The position numbers and the translations under genes are program-made. Under the pieces are notes generated by a model, which saw nothing but the letters and a program-made list of their open reading frames with translations, did not search any database and had not been told where the DNA came from. From NCBI GenBank assembly GCA_021464415.1, contig CM038468.1:3720001-3784000 (forward strand): a DNA stretch of 64,000 nucleotides. The letters run 5' to 3'. Below are positions 35,571 through 48,775 of the stretch, piece after piece; within the stretch, counting starts at the first letter, position 1; each line of letters begins with the position of its first letter. Source of the stretch: Lonicera japonica (Eukaryota > Streptophyta > Magnoliopsida > Dipsacales > Caprifoliaceae).

Positions 35571-38373
35571 GATTTGGTGTTCAATGGTGATTGTGATAGA
35601 TTGGAGCTTTTCTTTTATGTCTTTAGTTTTGTTATTTTGAGCAATTCTATTTTCAGTTTTTTATTAAGAAAACAAGTGCAATGCGCATGACGGTTAACTT
35701 TTGATAGAGATTAATGGAAAAAGTATGTAACAAGTCTAATTTTCAAATAAAAATATAACAATACCCAAGTCTAAATGATCCTTTCGGTCACAGTCACAAG
35801 GAGAGAAGATTTGAATGAGAACATATATTCTAATAACTCCAATGAATAAACCATCTGCTTAATTTAGCCTTGTGAGTAGTAAAAGTAGAATATGTTTTCT
35901 GTAATTAATAGAAAATACCCAAGATTCCATATTTGGTTTTTCCATCTTTTAGAGGTATTTGATTGGATTGCTTAATTTTTATATTTTTATTTATTTCTAG
36001 GAATCAATTTCCATTAATTAGGCATTTTCCAATGGTACAATACAACTTGCATTAAACTATTTTTTTCCCTTTTTTCATGTAATTCAAAATCCACCATCTT
36101 GGCTTCCAAGTATTCATTTTCTCTAAATTCTAAAGCTATCAAAGTTGATTAAGGTCTACATGTAACCAAGAATCACATAAGCCAAATATCATTCGAAGCA
36201 ATCATGCCCTTCGTTTAGAACTAAATAAAGTTTCGAATTGCATAACATAAAGGAAAACTTGGTCTAGTCCGTTGATCTAAAAAGGTTGAAAAATGACAAA
36301 AAGTAATATTAATTTGTTTATGAGAAGCCCGAAAAAAGAATTGATTCAGCTTTCATACTAATTCTGCTGCAATTAAAATTTTAGAATTGGGATTTCCAAA
36401 CACACCCGCACAACCATTTGCTCTTTGTTTAGTTATTACTATACCCTTCAAACAGAAGCAACAAGCCTAGACTTATATTTACAGATCGATAATAGAGAAA
36501 GGATCCAACTAACATGAAAGAAATGAGTTTGCGTAACGACGCTACTGTTGTTGGTGGGTTGCTTTGTGTGATGCGGGTGTGGTCATCTGATGTGCTATAC
36601 ATGTGTGTGGTCACTAGTGTTCCTATTAATAGCCTTTTGCGGATAAAAGTAAACTTGTGCGTACTTTTGCTCAAAGCAGAAAATATCTTATTACTGGGCG
36701 CGATAATTTGGGTACAATGTGGCTAGGGGTGGCAAATGCAATTCATGTATTTGCTTGACTGACACGAGAACACAAACACGAGGTCTTCGTGTCATTTTTA
36801 GTTAAAACAAATACAACTAGCTCAAACATGACACAATTCACACGCACATTGCTCTCTACTTGCAATTTCATTTTAGAATCTGGACCAATCCCGGCCCGAA
36901 CACAACCCGACTTCGTGTTAAAAGCTCAACACATAGAAACGACTCAAACACTTCTCTTGTCAATTACATTTCGTGATGATGTGTTTCGTTTTGTTTGTAA
37001 AATTGCCACCCTCCAGCTACATCAATTAATATATCTTCAAAAAGTCATATTTCTTGTAATCAATAATAGACAATCAATTCACAAGTGTTGAAAATTGGGG
37101 ATAATTATTGCCTTAAATTGGCAGAATTACGATTGGAGAGCATAATAAGGAAAGATGAACAAAGTGGTAAAAATCCATGTATGCTTTTTTGTATTTACAA
37201 ACGGTATATTGATACATCTAGTGGTCGATTGAAGGAAATAAGAGAAAGGGAGGTTCCATGGATCGAATCTAGATTATTCTCTCCACTATTTGAATACCCA
37301 AGATAGAACTGAATATCCATTTAAAATTGAAATTTTGATAAGAAAACAATTAAAACTTATGTGATTTAAAAAAAAAGAGATGATTAATTTAGTAAAAAAA
37401 TTTATTACTAAATTTTTCATGAAACTAAGTTATTTGAGACTTTATTATATCTTATCCTTGTAAATCAGTTGATCAAGTTTTTTCTACTACAAAAAAAGAA
37501 AAGAAGAAAAGACTTTTTTTTGGCTTTACAATTGTTAAGATAGATACCTTAGTTTAAGCTAGACTCCCATGCATTGACAAATTAAAAGAAGGCAGCCGAA
37601 GACTAAATCACCTATTTTGGATATTTTATAAATGAACACAATGTTTACGAAATTTTAAATGAGAATAACAAAATGAAGTGAATATCAAAATAAGTAAAAA
37701 AAAAAAAAAATAAGTATGTTGTCTTTAATTTTTGGGGCAGGGACGGAGGCAAATTTATTTTATTTTTTTAAGTGGGATACTTGGAGAAAAAAGTTGTACA
37801 TAATAGTGTCGCACGCATAAATAATTACTAGTAAACACAATTAATTGCCTTTTTAATTCTGTCTAGGCGATGTATACGACATATGCGCGAATAATAATGA
37901 AATATATATATGATTAAGTGAAGGTTGGGTGTGGTATTAAAAGAAATAAGCATACAAAAATTTAGAGAAAATTAAAACTGAAAAAAAAAGGAGGGGCACC
38001 AAGTAAATAAAAATAAAATGTGAGTCTATAAAAGACTATTTTCTCTTATTTTGTTGCGGAAAATGCCCCATCTTTCTCTGAAATACATCTACTATGATTT
38101 GGGATACATAGTTTTGTCGAAAATGAGTTTGGGTATATAATTTTATTGAAAATGAGTTAGGGGTTTCATTTCTTAAATTTTATTTTCATATTAAGATGTA
38201 ACATGCTTGCTTACACGCAATTTTATTCTACATAATTGTTAATAAATAATGATAGTAGACATTAGCTTTATTTTATTTTATTTTAACTAATTTAATCGCG
38301 AACTTGTGACCCAATACAAGAACAGAAATAATGGCACTAGCTTACAAGGCCATTGACTACATTACGCTGAATT
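35571..38373. other. noncoding repeat-derived DNA
   Basis: The small open frames at 36.4-37.3 kb have no recognisable features. 36721-36960 begins GGGGTGGCAAATGC, a start common to plant MITE-like repeats. No ends could be paired. Confidence 0.35.
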
Positions 38374-39690
38374 TAATACGTAATAAAACTAAAATCTACC
38401 TTACCAAACCATTATATTAAATCTTCGATTTGTGAAGTGGAAGGAACCATCTCAATTGTTAACCTCAATTAATAAAAAAATAAACACATCTCAAATAATT
38501 TAGTTTCTTTCGATATCTCAAAATTTTGAAACATTTCATTAATTATATTCTCTAAAACCTAACCTCACAATTTTTAACCTCAATTAATAAAAAATAGAAA
38601 CATCCCAAATAATTTAATTTCTTCCACTATTTCAATTTTTTTAAATTTTTGAATAATTCAGTCACACCAAACTTTTCTGATGCTATAATATATAAGTGAC
38701 TGATAAATCAACTCGGTTCAAACTAAAAATTATATAGAGTCAAGTATCACGCGAATTACACATTTATAATCACACAAATTTAAAGGTTTGAAACTAAATG
38801 CGTAAGGCATTGCCTTCCATATGTTTAAATTTAAATTTTATGTATGCAATCATTTGTTTTATGTTTTATACTTCTACTTAATTAGAAGAGTAATCATACT
38901 TATATCGTGAATTATTTTCAGAATACTTATCTTGTTTACAAATTTGAGACTCGATCCCTGTATATATCAGGTTGGGTAATTACTAAAAATGATCCCTAAA
39001 GTTTGACCCGAATCTCTCACTCGTCCCTGAAGTTTAATTTTCGGTTGAAACATCCTTAAAGTTTCTAATTTTCCCTCACTAGTTTAAAACTAGACGTTCC
39101 GTTAAAAACTGGACGGAAAACCTTAGAAAATAACCCCTGAAGTTTGAAATATGTGAGAATAACCCCCTGAAATTTCAAATTTGTCCCTCACTATCCATCC
39201 ACGTGTCTTTTCCGTCCAAGTTTTTTAACGGGGCATCCAATTTTGGATGAGTAAGGGACAAATTAAAAACTTTAAGGATACTTCAACCGAAAATTAAACT
39301 TTAGGTTGGTCAAAATTTAGAGGTCATTTTGCTAATTACCCTATCGGGTTACTTAAGCAGTAGATTTACGGACTCAGATCGGTTGATTAGACTGGTAAAA
39401 TTGTTTCAACACAAATTCGAGATGTTTATCACTTTTTTATTTAGAAGATATTATTTTAGATAAGTAAAAAATAATAATTAACCAAATAGACATTATTTTA
39501 ATAAATTCAAAAGATAACAGTAACAAACTAGACATGTAAAACAATAATTTGAAAAGATTTTTGGTTTATAGGCACAACATTACCTTGTTGTTCCAATCAA
39601 CAAGGAAAGTAGCAATTCATTTTGTAAGGTCAATGGATGTTGCATATAAATAAATTAAGATATCAAACACAGCACAAAAAACACAAAGGA
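38374..39690 (+). repeat. dispersed repeat, copy with inverted partner at 63-64 kb
   Basis: The sequence from AAAACTAAAATCTACC through AAATCTTCGATTTG to GATATCAAACACAGC is present in reverse complement at 64000-63020, continuing to the window end. It is also distantly similar to the two halves of the 2.58-kb tandem unit (48.8-50.9 kb). The 38974-39341 insert is missing from the inverted partner. Confidence 0.8.
38974..39341. mobile_element. 368-bp Mutator-type MITE
   Basis: Inverted ends start GGGTAATTACTAAAAATGA on the left and GGGTAATTAGCAAAATGAC on the right (complement), with GACC about 32 bp in. They are flanked by a 9-bp duplication TATCAGGTT / TATCGGGTT (38965-38973 and 39342-39350, one mismatch). 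The inverted copy of the host repeat near 63340-63360 carries the unoccupied site. 9-bp duplications are typical of Mutator-like elements. The interior has repeated phrases on response to CCTGAAGTTT-like motifs and no coding capacity. Confidence 0.85.
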
Positions 39691-41547
39691 ATTTTATTTT
39701 TATTTTTTTACCAGGGTGGTTCCCCAGATCCAATGGCAGAGCCAGGAATAAATTCCAGGTGGGGCCAAAATTTTTTTTAAGCCAAATAAAACTCAATATT
39801 TAACAATCTAAGAAGCAAATCAACATTAATAAATACTAACTGACAAACAAATATATTAACAATTTAAGAAGCAAATCAACATTAAAACACCTTATTCTTA
39901 ATATTCAAAATTTTAAAACAAAATGTATAAGATTATAAAAAAGAATTCTAACCTAAAATACAGGAACAAATGAAGAATAAAGATGGAAAGAGAAGCTACT
40001 GCCTTAGTTGCTACTGCCAAAATAAAATGGAGGCTGTATTTCAAAAAAAAAACCGAACAATAATGAAGACTGAAAAAGAAAGGAGATAAAAGGGAGAAAC
40101 GGCTGCATTCCTTTCTGTCGTTTAACTTATAACATATAACCTAATATATATTACACACATGCGCCCTATACTTGTACACCTACTAGCACAAACCCCCCTG
40201 CCAAAAAAACCTGACCAAACTCCCAAAATTTACACAGAAGGCCCCGCACAAAACACCTAACCAAACTTTCCTTATTTAACTTATATTACGCCCAGAATGT
40301 TATACACACATTAAATAAATAATTCAAAATTCAATAAAAATTTAATATTTAAAATCTATTAATCAAGATCAATTAAACAAGATCCATCATGACTATAGAA
40401 TTATGTAAGAAAATTTTAAGAAAAACTATCGAGTGTATGTATATTATTGGTAATCTTAGTCTGTCGTTTTTAGGAGTTTTCATGATGTGTATTAATCCAA
40501 TTTTTGAACTATTTTCAAATCATACTAACGTGGTTGGATTATTTTCACATATAGCCTTGCGTTTAATTTATTAAAAAAATCATTTTGTCAAACTCAAAAT
40601 AAGATAAAAAAAATATGATTAAAAGAGATTATTTAAAAAATTAAAATAAGTCTTTCCAATTCGGTGTACTTTTAGTTTTTCCAGTGTGAAAATATATTGA
40701 ACCTATATTTCGGTTGTTCAAAACATTAGACTATGCTAGACAATGGGTTCAAAATAATTTGATTGATGTTTGTCGATTTAGATTTGTTACACATTACTTT
40801 TTTTCATCCGATTATCGGATCTTATTTATTATACCGTGCCAGACGCCACGGGTATACTCTAATTAATGACATAATACAAACCATACGTTATTTTTTTGAT
40901 ACATATTAATAACTATCTTAGATCGGTAAAAAATAAAAAATAATTAACAAATTAGGCATTATTTTACTAATTGAAAAGATAATACTAACGAATGTCAAAC
41001 CGATCTTGATCCAATCTTATTTAAAAATTACACATCACCATAGTTATTAGTTATCATTATATAATAAGTTACTAATATATATCTAGTTGCACCTTATTAT
41101 TGCTATTTAACCATAATAATTATAATCATAATAAAAAAAAATTACCTTTTGATTTACTCCTTTATATCAAAAAGAAAAGTAACTTAGACAAAAAAAGAGG
41201 TGACTTGGACAAAAAGAAACGAACTGGCTTAGATAAAAAGAAACAAAGTGGCTTAGACAAATCTTTTTTGTCGATAACCTCAGAGCAATCACTCGAATAT
41301 TGATTAATATGTAATCGATCGAAAAACGGCTCTTCTGTACTTCGATTTATTTTGGCTTTTATATCATTTTGGACTTCAATTTATTTTAGCTTTTAATAAA
41401 AACTTTGAAAGTTGATATTGATTTAGAACTAATTTAATTTAGCCTCAAATTTAGTTTGATTGGATTTAATCATCTTAAAATATTGATGAATTATAATAAA
41501 TATTACACACTCCTAGACACAGTAATACCCATTACCTTATTTAGTAT
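39691..41547. other. noncoding repeat DNA left of the copia element
   Basis: It includes GGCAGAGCCAGGAATAAATT (39733), a phrase seen in many plant MITE-like repeats, a Helitron-hairpin-like CCGTG...CACGGGTATACT (40835-40857), and a short 27-bp minisatellite (41179-41262). The last part is related to 49300-49890. No gene. Confidence 0.4.
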
Positions 41548-41575
41548 TGTAAGGATCAAGCGCTTGATCCTCACA
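41548..41575 (+). repeat. 28-bp 5' LTR remnant
   Basis: It begins TG directly after the target duplication and ends CA two bases before the primer site. It contains the 18-bp perfect palindrome GGATCAAGCGCTTGATCC (41553-41570). The 3' LTR is 1,804 bp, so almost the whole 5' LTR was lost without disturbing either border. Confidence 0.65.
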
Positions 41576-41577
41576 AT

Positions 41578-41589
41578 TGGTATCAGAGG
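41578..41589 (+). promoter_or_regulatory. primer binding site (initiator tRNA-Met type)
   Basis: TGGTATCAGAGG matches the usual plant copia primer site TGGTATCAGAGC in 11 of 12 positions and lies two bases after the 5' LTR end. Confidence 0.85.
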
Positions 41590-41631
41590 TTGTACTTTTA
41601 TTTTGATTTAACAATCTTAGAGTTTACGATT

Positions 41632-42902
41632 ATGTCTATATATCGAGGAACTGGTTTTTTCGAAGGTCTTTCCACCCATAAACCACCTCTATTTGATGGT
41701 AAAAATTATAACTATTAAAAAAGTAGAATGAGTATATTTTTACATTCTAATGATTTTGAACAATGGAGAGTTGTACTTGAAGGATCCTATGAAATTACCA
41801 AAATAGATGATAGTAGAAAAATTGTTCCTAAGAAAATATTCGAGTATGATGAAAATAATATTAAGAAAATTCAATATAATGCTAAAGTCTTAAATGCTTT
41901 AAATTGTGCATTAAGCATGGATGAGTATAACAAAATTTCTAGTTGTAAAACGGCCAAAGAAATTTGGGATAAACTTGAGGTTACTTACGAAGGAACCACT
42001 CAAGTTAAAGACGATAACATAAATATGCTTGTTCATGATTATAAACTATTTAAAATGTAGCCTAATGAATCTCTTACTTCCATGTATAGTAGATTTTCTA
42101 TTATTACTAATGATTTGGATATTCTTGGAAAAGTTTATTCTAATGAAGATAAGATAAGAAAAATTCTTAGCATTCTTCCAAAGAAGTGGCGTCCAAAAGT
42201 GACGGCGATTCAAGAAGCAAAGAATCTCAAAACACTCAGCATGGACGAGCTTTTGGGATCTCTAAAAACTCATAAGAAGAAACTTCAAAAAGAAGAAGAA
42301 GATGATACAAAATCAAAGAAAACTTTAGCTCTCAAAACTATCCAACATGTAGATAATGATGTATCAATAGATGGTGATGAAGACATGGCGTTTATATTTA
42401 GAAAATTTATAAAATTTCTAGCTAAGAAGAAAAATTCTCAAGAAAAAGATAACAAATATCCATCATCCTCTAGAAGAAACAATGATCGATCAAATCAACA
42501 AAGATGAGAAAATGATGAAATCAAAAAGTGCTATCATTGCCCCATATCAAGCCAAATTGTCCACTTAGAAAGAAGGAGAAAAGAGACAAATGAGATAAAG
42601 TATTCAAACAAGTGAAGCATGCACTAAAAGGAACATGGATCGATTCCAAAGAAAGAGAATTAGATGCCGATTCTAGCGATAAAAAAACGACCAACCTTTG
42701 TCTTATGGCAAATGAAAATGAGGTAAACTCTAACTATAACTCATTTAGTGATAATTTTGATGATAATGAAAGTGTGCATAATGAATATGATGAACTATCT
42801 ACCATGTTTGAAGAATTACATATTAGATTTGAAATTCTCTCAAAAAGATATACAAGTCTCAAGAAAGAAAATTCCATTACTTTGCTAAATGTGAAATTTT
42901 AG
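41632..42902 (+). pseudogene. copia gag, broken
   Basis: Capsid-like protein of the retrotransposon. It starts at ATG 41632 (MSIYRGTGFFEG). The UBN2/copia-type gag domain is visible: PLFDGKNY, the AKEIWDKLEVTYEGT segment and the LTSMYSRF segment. In-frame stops occur at 41716 (Trp expected), 42058 and 42505. The CCHC knuckle region after 42520 keeps CYHC but lost the later His/Cys pattern, and the frame then shifts. 42612-43363 continues as an acidic coiled-coil-like stretch. Confidence 0.8.
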
Positions 42903-42940
42903 AAAAAGAAAACATTGATTTTAAAAATGAAATCAACTAT

Positions 42941-44818
42941 TTGAAAAAGGGAAAAGAAAATGAGACTTTAAACTTACTTGCACTAGAAAATGAGGATTTG
43001 AAAGAAAAAGTAAAAGATTTAATTAATAGTCTAACCAAGTTCACAAATGAAAAAGATAACTTAGATAAACTATTGGAAATACAAATGTGTGTCTTTGAGA
43101 AAGCTGGTTTGGGTTATAATCAAATTCATAACCAAAAGGATTACAATTTTTTTTTCAAAACATACACATTGCATAATCCCACTAATCTTTGTTCATTTTG
43201 TGGAAGAAACACTCATAGTGCACATTCTTATTATTACAAAGAAAATAATTTTGCTAAAAACAAACTTACTTGGATTCCTGAAGGAACCATTATGTACACT
43301 AACCCTAAAGGACCCAACTTATTTTGGGTACCAAAAGACAAGTTACTTAAGATTTTGGTGTAGGTTTGCATGAGAACAAAAGCTAGCAAAACAAAGTGAT
43401 TTTTGGATAGTGGATGCTCGAAACACATGACGGGAGAAAAGAGAAATTTCTTGAGTCTCACTCCTAAACAAGGAGGCAACGTCACATTTGGAGACAACGC
43501 CAAAGGTAAAATCATTGGTTTAGGTAAAGTTGGTAATAAATCTTCTTATATTGATAATATTTTACTTGTTGATGGTTTAAAACATAACTTGCTTAGTATT
43601 AGTTAATTGTGTGATAAAAGTTATGAAGTTATTTTTAAATCCGAATGTTGCATTGTTAAAAATATTAGTGATAATTCTATTTTGTTTGTTGCTTATAGAT
43701 CTAATAACGTATATGCTATTGAACTTGATGATTTGTCTCAACAAGATGTTAAATATTTATCTGTGTTAAATGATGCTTATTGGTTATGGCATAGAAGATT
43801 AGATCATGCTAATATGGATTTAATTAATAAATTATCTAAAAATGAATTAATTAAAGGATTGCCTAAAACTAAATTTGTTAAAGATAAAATCTGTGATGCA
43901 TGTCAACTTGGTAAATAACACAAATCTTCCTTTAAATCTAAGAAAGATATTACTACTACTAGACCACATGATATGTTACATTTAGATTTATTTGGACCTA
44001 ATTCGGTTACTAGTTTAAGTGGTAAATTGTATGCCTTTATGATTGTTGATGATTTTTCTAGATTTACTTGGTTATTTTTTCTCGCACATAAAAGTGAAAC
44101 ACCTCATGTATTTACTAAATTCTGTAGAAAAGTTCAAAATGAAAAGGGTGCTTCTATTATACATGTTAGAAGTGATAGAGGTAGAGAATTTGATAATATT
44201 GATATTGAAAATTTTTGTTATGAGCATGATATTAATCATAACTTTTCAGCACCTAAAATTCCTCAACAAAATGGTGTGGTTGAAAGAAAAAATAGATCTC
44301 TTCAAGAGATGTCTAGAACCATGTTACATGAACATTCTTTGTCGAAATATTTCTGGGCGGAAGTCATTAATACCGCATGCTATGTAACTAATCATGTTAT
44401 TATTCGTAAAAAGTTAGATAAGAGACCTTACGAATTATGGAATGACAAGAAACCTAATATTATATATTTTAAGGTTTTTGGTTGTAAATGTTTCATTTTA
44501 AATGATCGTGATCATTTAGGAAAATTTAATGCTAAATTCGATGAAGGAATATTTTTTGGATATGTTACTAATAGTAAAGCTTATCTTGTTTATAATAAGA
44601 AAAGTTTAGCTGTTCAAGAAGCTATGCATCTTGTTTTTGATGAATCTAATCCGTTTGCACCCATAGTGCATTCCGATGATGATGTTAAAATTATCCAAAA
44701 AATTTTGGATATTCAAATTAATGATACATCTAAAGAAGAACCATCGAGTGCTCAAACTTCTTCTAAGGAGATAGAAAGTAAGGCCAAGCAAAACTCGAAT
44801 GATTTACCTAAGAGTTAA
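42941..44818 (+). pseudogene. copia protease-integrase region, broken
   Basis: The frame resumes with a Lys/Glu-rich stretch, a second Cys/His cluster (LCSFCGRNTHSAHSYYY) and the WIPEGT...GPNLFWVPK segment. The aspartic protease active site DSGCSKHMTG is at 43406-43435. The integrase HHCC finger (WHRRLDHANMDLINKL ... CDACQ) is at about 43788-43912. The integrase core shows the three acidic catalytic residues: LDLFGP (43980), VRSDRGREF (44164) and NGVVERKNR (about 44272). Stops lie at 43361, 43604, 43916 and 44816, three of them at places where a CAA or similar codon is expected. The protein would join viral DNA ends to host DNA. Confidence 0.85.
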
Positions 44819-44824
44819 AAATTT

Positions 44825-46465
44825 GTGTCCAACCACCCTATTGATCAAATTATTGGAGAGCTATCTAGTAAGGTCATGACTAGATCATCCTTAAGAAATA
44901 TTTGCAATAATCTGACATTTGTTTCTCAATATGAGCCTAAAAACATAAATGAAGCCGAACAATATGAATCTTGGATGATGGTTATGCAAGAAGAGTTCAA
45001 TCAATTTGAGAGAAATAAAGTGTGGACATTTGTTTTCAAACCAAATGATCATACTATTATAGGCACTAAATGGATATTTCGGAATAAGAAGGATGAAAGT
45101 GGTGCAATTGTTAGAAATAAAGCTAGGCTTGTTGCCCAAGGATACAATCAAGATGAGGGCATTGATTATGAAGAATCATATGCACCCGTTGCACATTTAG
45201 AAGCTATTCGCATGGTACTTACTTACTCCTGCTTTAAAAATTTTAACCTATATCAAATGGATGTTAAAAGTGCTTTCTTGAATGGATTTATTGAAGAAGA
45301 AGTTTATGTGAAACAACCTCCCGGATTTGAAAATTATACGCATCCGAATTACGTATTTAAATTGTCTAAAGCATTATATGGCTTGAAACAAGCACCTAGA
45401 GCATGGTATGATAGATTAAGTTCATTTTTGCTTAATAATGGATTTGTTAGAGGCAAAGTAGACATTACTTTATTCATTAAAAATTATGCCAATGATATGC
45501 TACTTGTGCAAATTTATGTTGATGATATTATTTTTGGTTCTACTAACGACAATCTTTGTAAAGGTTTTTTCACTTGTATGCAAAAGAAATTTGAGATGAG
45601 CATGATGGGAGAGATGAATTATTTTCTCGGATTGCAAGTAAAGCAATGCAAAGATGGGATCTTTGTCAATCAAGAAAAATATGTGAAGGAACTCTTAAAG
45701 GAGTTCGACATGGAAAGCGCTAAATCAATGAGTACGCCTATGAGTTCAACGTTGAAACTTAACAAAGACAAAAGTGATAAGAGTGTCGACATAAAGAAGT
45801 ATCGAGGTATGATCGGTAGCTTACTTTATTTGACGGCTTCTAGGCCGAACATCATGTTTAGTGTTTGTCTATGCGCACGATTTCAAGCAAATCCAAAAGA
45901 ATCTCACTTACACACCGTAAAACGTATATTTCGTTATCTTTTCGGCACTAGTTCTTTGGGTTTGTGGTATCCGAGAGAGAACACATTTGACCTAACAAGT
46001 TATTCCAATCCGAATTTTGCGGTTTGCAAAATCAATAGGAAAAGCACTAGTGGCACGTGTCATTTTCTAAGACACGTATTAGTATCTTGGTCAAGTAAGA
46101 AACAAAATTCGGTGGCCCTTTCAACGGCCGAAACCGAATACGTGGCGGCCAGAAGTTGTTGTGCACAAACTTTATATATTAAACAACAACTAGAAGACTT
46201 TGAAATTAGTCTTAGCCACATTTCCATTAAATGTGATAACATAAGTGCTATTAGCTTGACCAAGAACTCCATACAACATTCACGTACTAAGCACATTGAG
46301 ATAAGACATCATTTTATTTGTGATTATATGCAAAAAGGTGATGTTGATATTGAATTCGTTAGCACTGAATCGCAATTTGCAGATATTTTCACTAAACCAC
46401 TCCTGGATGATCGTTTTTGTACTATCCGTCGTAAACTTGGTATGACTAGAGCTTGTGACATCTAG
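44825..46465 (+). CDS. copia reverse transcriptase-RNase H
   Basis: 546-residue open frame without an ATG start of its own; it is the end of the polyprotein. RVT_2 landmarks: [10 protein letters not shown], the [14 protein letters not shown] segment, [24 protein letters not shown] and the catalytic YVDDIIFGS box at about 45517. The RNase H region has STAETEYVA and KHIEIRHHF, but the first catalytic Asp motif (usually SDADFA) reads SNPNFA at 46005-46022, so RNase H is probably dead. Stop at 46463. It would copy element RNA into DNA. It stays open while upstream parts are broken. Confidence 0.9.
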   Translation: MSNHPIDQIIGELSSKVMTRSSLRNICNNLTFVSQYEPKNINEAEQYESWMMVMQEEFNQFERNKVWTFVFKPNDHTIIGTKWIFRNKKDESGAIVRNKARLVAQGYNQDEGIDYEESYAPVAHLEAIRMVLTYSCFKNFNLYQMDVKSAFLNGFIEEEVYVKQPPGFENYTHPNYVFKLSKALYGLKQAPRAWYDRLSSFLLNNGFVRGKVDITLFIKNYANDMLLVQIYVDDIIFGSTNDNLCKGFFTCMQKKFEMSMMGEMNYFLGLQVKQCKDGIFVNQEKYVKELLKEFDMESAKSMSTPMSSTLKLNKDKSDKSVDIKKYRGMIGSLLYLTASRPNIMFSVCLCARFQANPKESHLHTVKRIFRYLFGTSSLGLWYPRENTFDLTSYSNPNFAVCKINRKSTSGTCHFLRHVLVSWSSKKQNSVALSTAETEYVAARSCCAQTLYIKQQLEDFEISLSHISIKCDNISAISLTKNSIQHSRTKHIEIRHHFICDYMQKGDVDIEFVSTESQFADIFTKPLLDDRFCTIRRKLGMTRACDI

Positions 46466-46971
46466 TTTGATTAAAAAAAAATTCATTAATTATGTTTGAC
46501 TTGGATTAGTATTGGAAGTTTTCATTTCGCATACTATTGTAAACTAACAATAATTTTGCAGTTGAAAAATAATATCTGTCATTAAAAAAAAATCTCAAAG
46601 ACGGAAAGCTGTCTTCTTAAAGCAAAAAAGTCAAAATATGTAGCACTCCCGCGTGCATCTAAAATTCAGCGTCTCGCACGGCCTAGATCCCTTTTTGATG
46701 TTGCCATAAAGGGAGAAAATGTGTGTATGGTGTTGGTGTTGTGGTAAGATCTGTATTCACACTTTTGAAAGGTTTATTTATAAAATATATATATATATAT
46801 ATATATATTAGTTTTGGTTTTAAAACTATCTCAAATATTTGCAATGTTTTTTAATTGTCATCTTTGCATAAATTGAGGGGGGAGCATATTATTTATTTAC
46901 ATTTATATGCTATTTATGCTTGTTATTGTAAATACACATTAATTTATTGCCATCATCAAAAAGGGGGAAAT
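46466..46971. other. copia 3' untranslated region with polypurine tract
   Basis: Noncoding, with a TA run at 46785-46808 and the polypurine tract AAAAAGGGGGAAA (46957-46970 region) immediately before the 3' LTR. There is no envelope-like ORF. Confidence 0.75.
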
Positions 46972-48775
46972 TGTTGACCTAAGGTTTTAATCTTATTTTG
47001 ATAATAACAATAAATTAATCATGTGTAATTTAACATGTTTCTTAATATAAGTATACAGTTCATTTACTTGAAAAATTCCAGAAAAACATGATAAGGATTA
47101 ATCTTTCACTATTCGATCATTGGATAAGACAAGGAAGATCAAATCTTTTACTGCAAATCATGAAGCACAAAGGATCAAAAGACAATATGAAAAGTTTTAA
47201 GGAAAAAGCTTCAAATGAAGATCAATCCGAAGAAACAAATCAAAACATTCAAAGACTCGTTAATTCAGTATAAATCAATCATGTGTAATTTAATATGTTT
47301 CTTAATATAAGTATACAATTAATTTACTTGGAAAATTCAAGAAAAACATGACAATGCTCAATCTTTCACTATTCGATCACTAGATAAGACAAGGAAGATC
47401 AAATCTCTCAATGTAAATCATGAAGTACAAAGGATCAAAAGACTATATGAAAAGCTTCAAAGAAAAAGCTTAAAATGAAGATCAATCCGAAGAAACAAAT
47501 CAAAGCATTCGAAGACTCGTTAATTCAGTAATTGAGTGAGTGCTTAAGATTTATATAAAGTTACTTTATTGATCAAATCCCTATAGCTCAAATGTATTCA
47601 TACATATTTTAAATATTGATTCAAACAAGCTTGGAATTAAATTTATTTGAAAAACATTATTTTACAAAGACCGAGTTTCAAAATAAATTCATATTAATTT
47701 TAAATGATCATATTTTAAGCTCTAATAAAAATAGGTATCTTAGAAACATATCTTTGAGGTTCAAAAATCATTAGAATTTTATTTTGTACTAAATTGTTAA
47801 ATTGAAAAAATATTTTTATTTTAATTTAAAATTCGCTCAATTTTCGCACAGTTTTGATCTAACGGTAAGATGGAGGCCTTCCCGAACTCCGACCATTTTG
47901 ACATTTTTTGAGTAGTTAGATAACATCTTCTAACACTTTTGACTAAAATTTGAGTTTGATCCAACGGTCAAATTGGGAGAAATTAACAAAACAAATTTAA
48001 ATTTTTTGTCAAAACTAGTTGTTGGAAAGTTTGAAAATGTATACCTTTGACCCAAAACCTTTCTTAATCATCCCCAACGACCATATGATTTTGCAAGCAA
48101 TATATATGAAGTCCTAGACATGTTTTAACATACCTTAAATCATTCTAATACTCTATTATTCATATATTCAAATATACAAAGATTCAAGAACATATTTTGA
48201 TCAATCTTTCATCTTTTGAGCTATATATTTTTGATCAATCTTGATAACTCTAGTGTGAACTTTATTTGTAATCTTCAAATATACTTGAGAGTTATTATAT
48301 TGGTGTGTATCACCACAAACAATTCATTCTTCATTTCAAAAGAGAGTTTGTCTCTTTATAGAGCAAGATAGCATATCTTGTGAGAAGTGTACTGAGTATA
48401 GCTACATTGTGAGTGTTGTATGCATAACAACATTTGTATTGAGGTTTGATCTTCACCCGAAGAAGATTGAATAGTGAAAATTATCGGAGAACTAACCGAA
48501 CGCGGACGTATGGTTTAGGAAATCGAACCGTGAGGACAAAAAGTCTCGAGTTTCAAATTGGTTTAATCTTTCTAAACTCAAGCTCTCTTTTTATTACTAT
48601 ATTATTGCTTGTATTTTGAGATTGCTTATTTGCTTGTCTTGGGATTGATTATTTCCTTGATATTAATGTTGCTTAGCTAAGTTGCTTTACTTAAACATTT
48701 TAAAAACGTTTTAATTCCACATTAAGTTTTTAAAAACCTTATTCACCCCTCTCTAGGATCATTATCCAACCAACA
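46972..48775 (+). repeat. copia 3' LTR (1,804 bp)
   Basis: It begins TGTTGACC after the polypurine tract and ends CCAACAACA-like CAACA before the AGTAT duplication. It holds an internal tandem duplication of about 261 bp (47016-47276 and 47277-47531, starting AATCATGTGTAATTTAA) and an open-ended AT-rich body. Confidence 0.8.

Larger units (their letters stand above)
41548..48775 (+). mobile_element. Sirevirus-like Ty1/copia retrotransposon, decayed
   Basis: Direct repeat AGTAT flanks the element (41543-41547 and 48776-48780), and related DNA at 49884-49892, 52464 and 55042 shows the uninterrupted site. Order: 28-bp 5' LTR remnant, tRNA-iMet-type primer site, gag, protease, integrase, reverse transcriptase, RNase H, polypurine tract, 1,804-bp 3' LTR. 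Integrase before RT makes it copia; the long gag with coiled-coil text, the GPNLFWVPK segment before the protease and the DSGCSKHMTG protease site fit the Sirevirus (Maximus/SIRE) lineage. Several stops and shifts make it non-autonomous. Confidence 0.9.

Noticed and set aside
36429..37306. Several 70-100 residue frames at 36.4-37.3 kb
   Set aside because: They overlap on both strands, have no domain or splice support, and lie in repeat-like DNA.
41100..41303. Lysine-rich 67-residue frame with LDKKK repeats
   Set aside because: It is the translation of a roughly 27-bp minisatellite just left of the copia element; no gene evidence.
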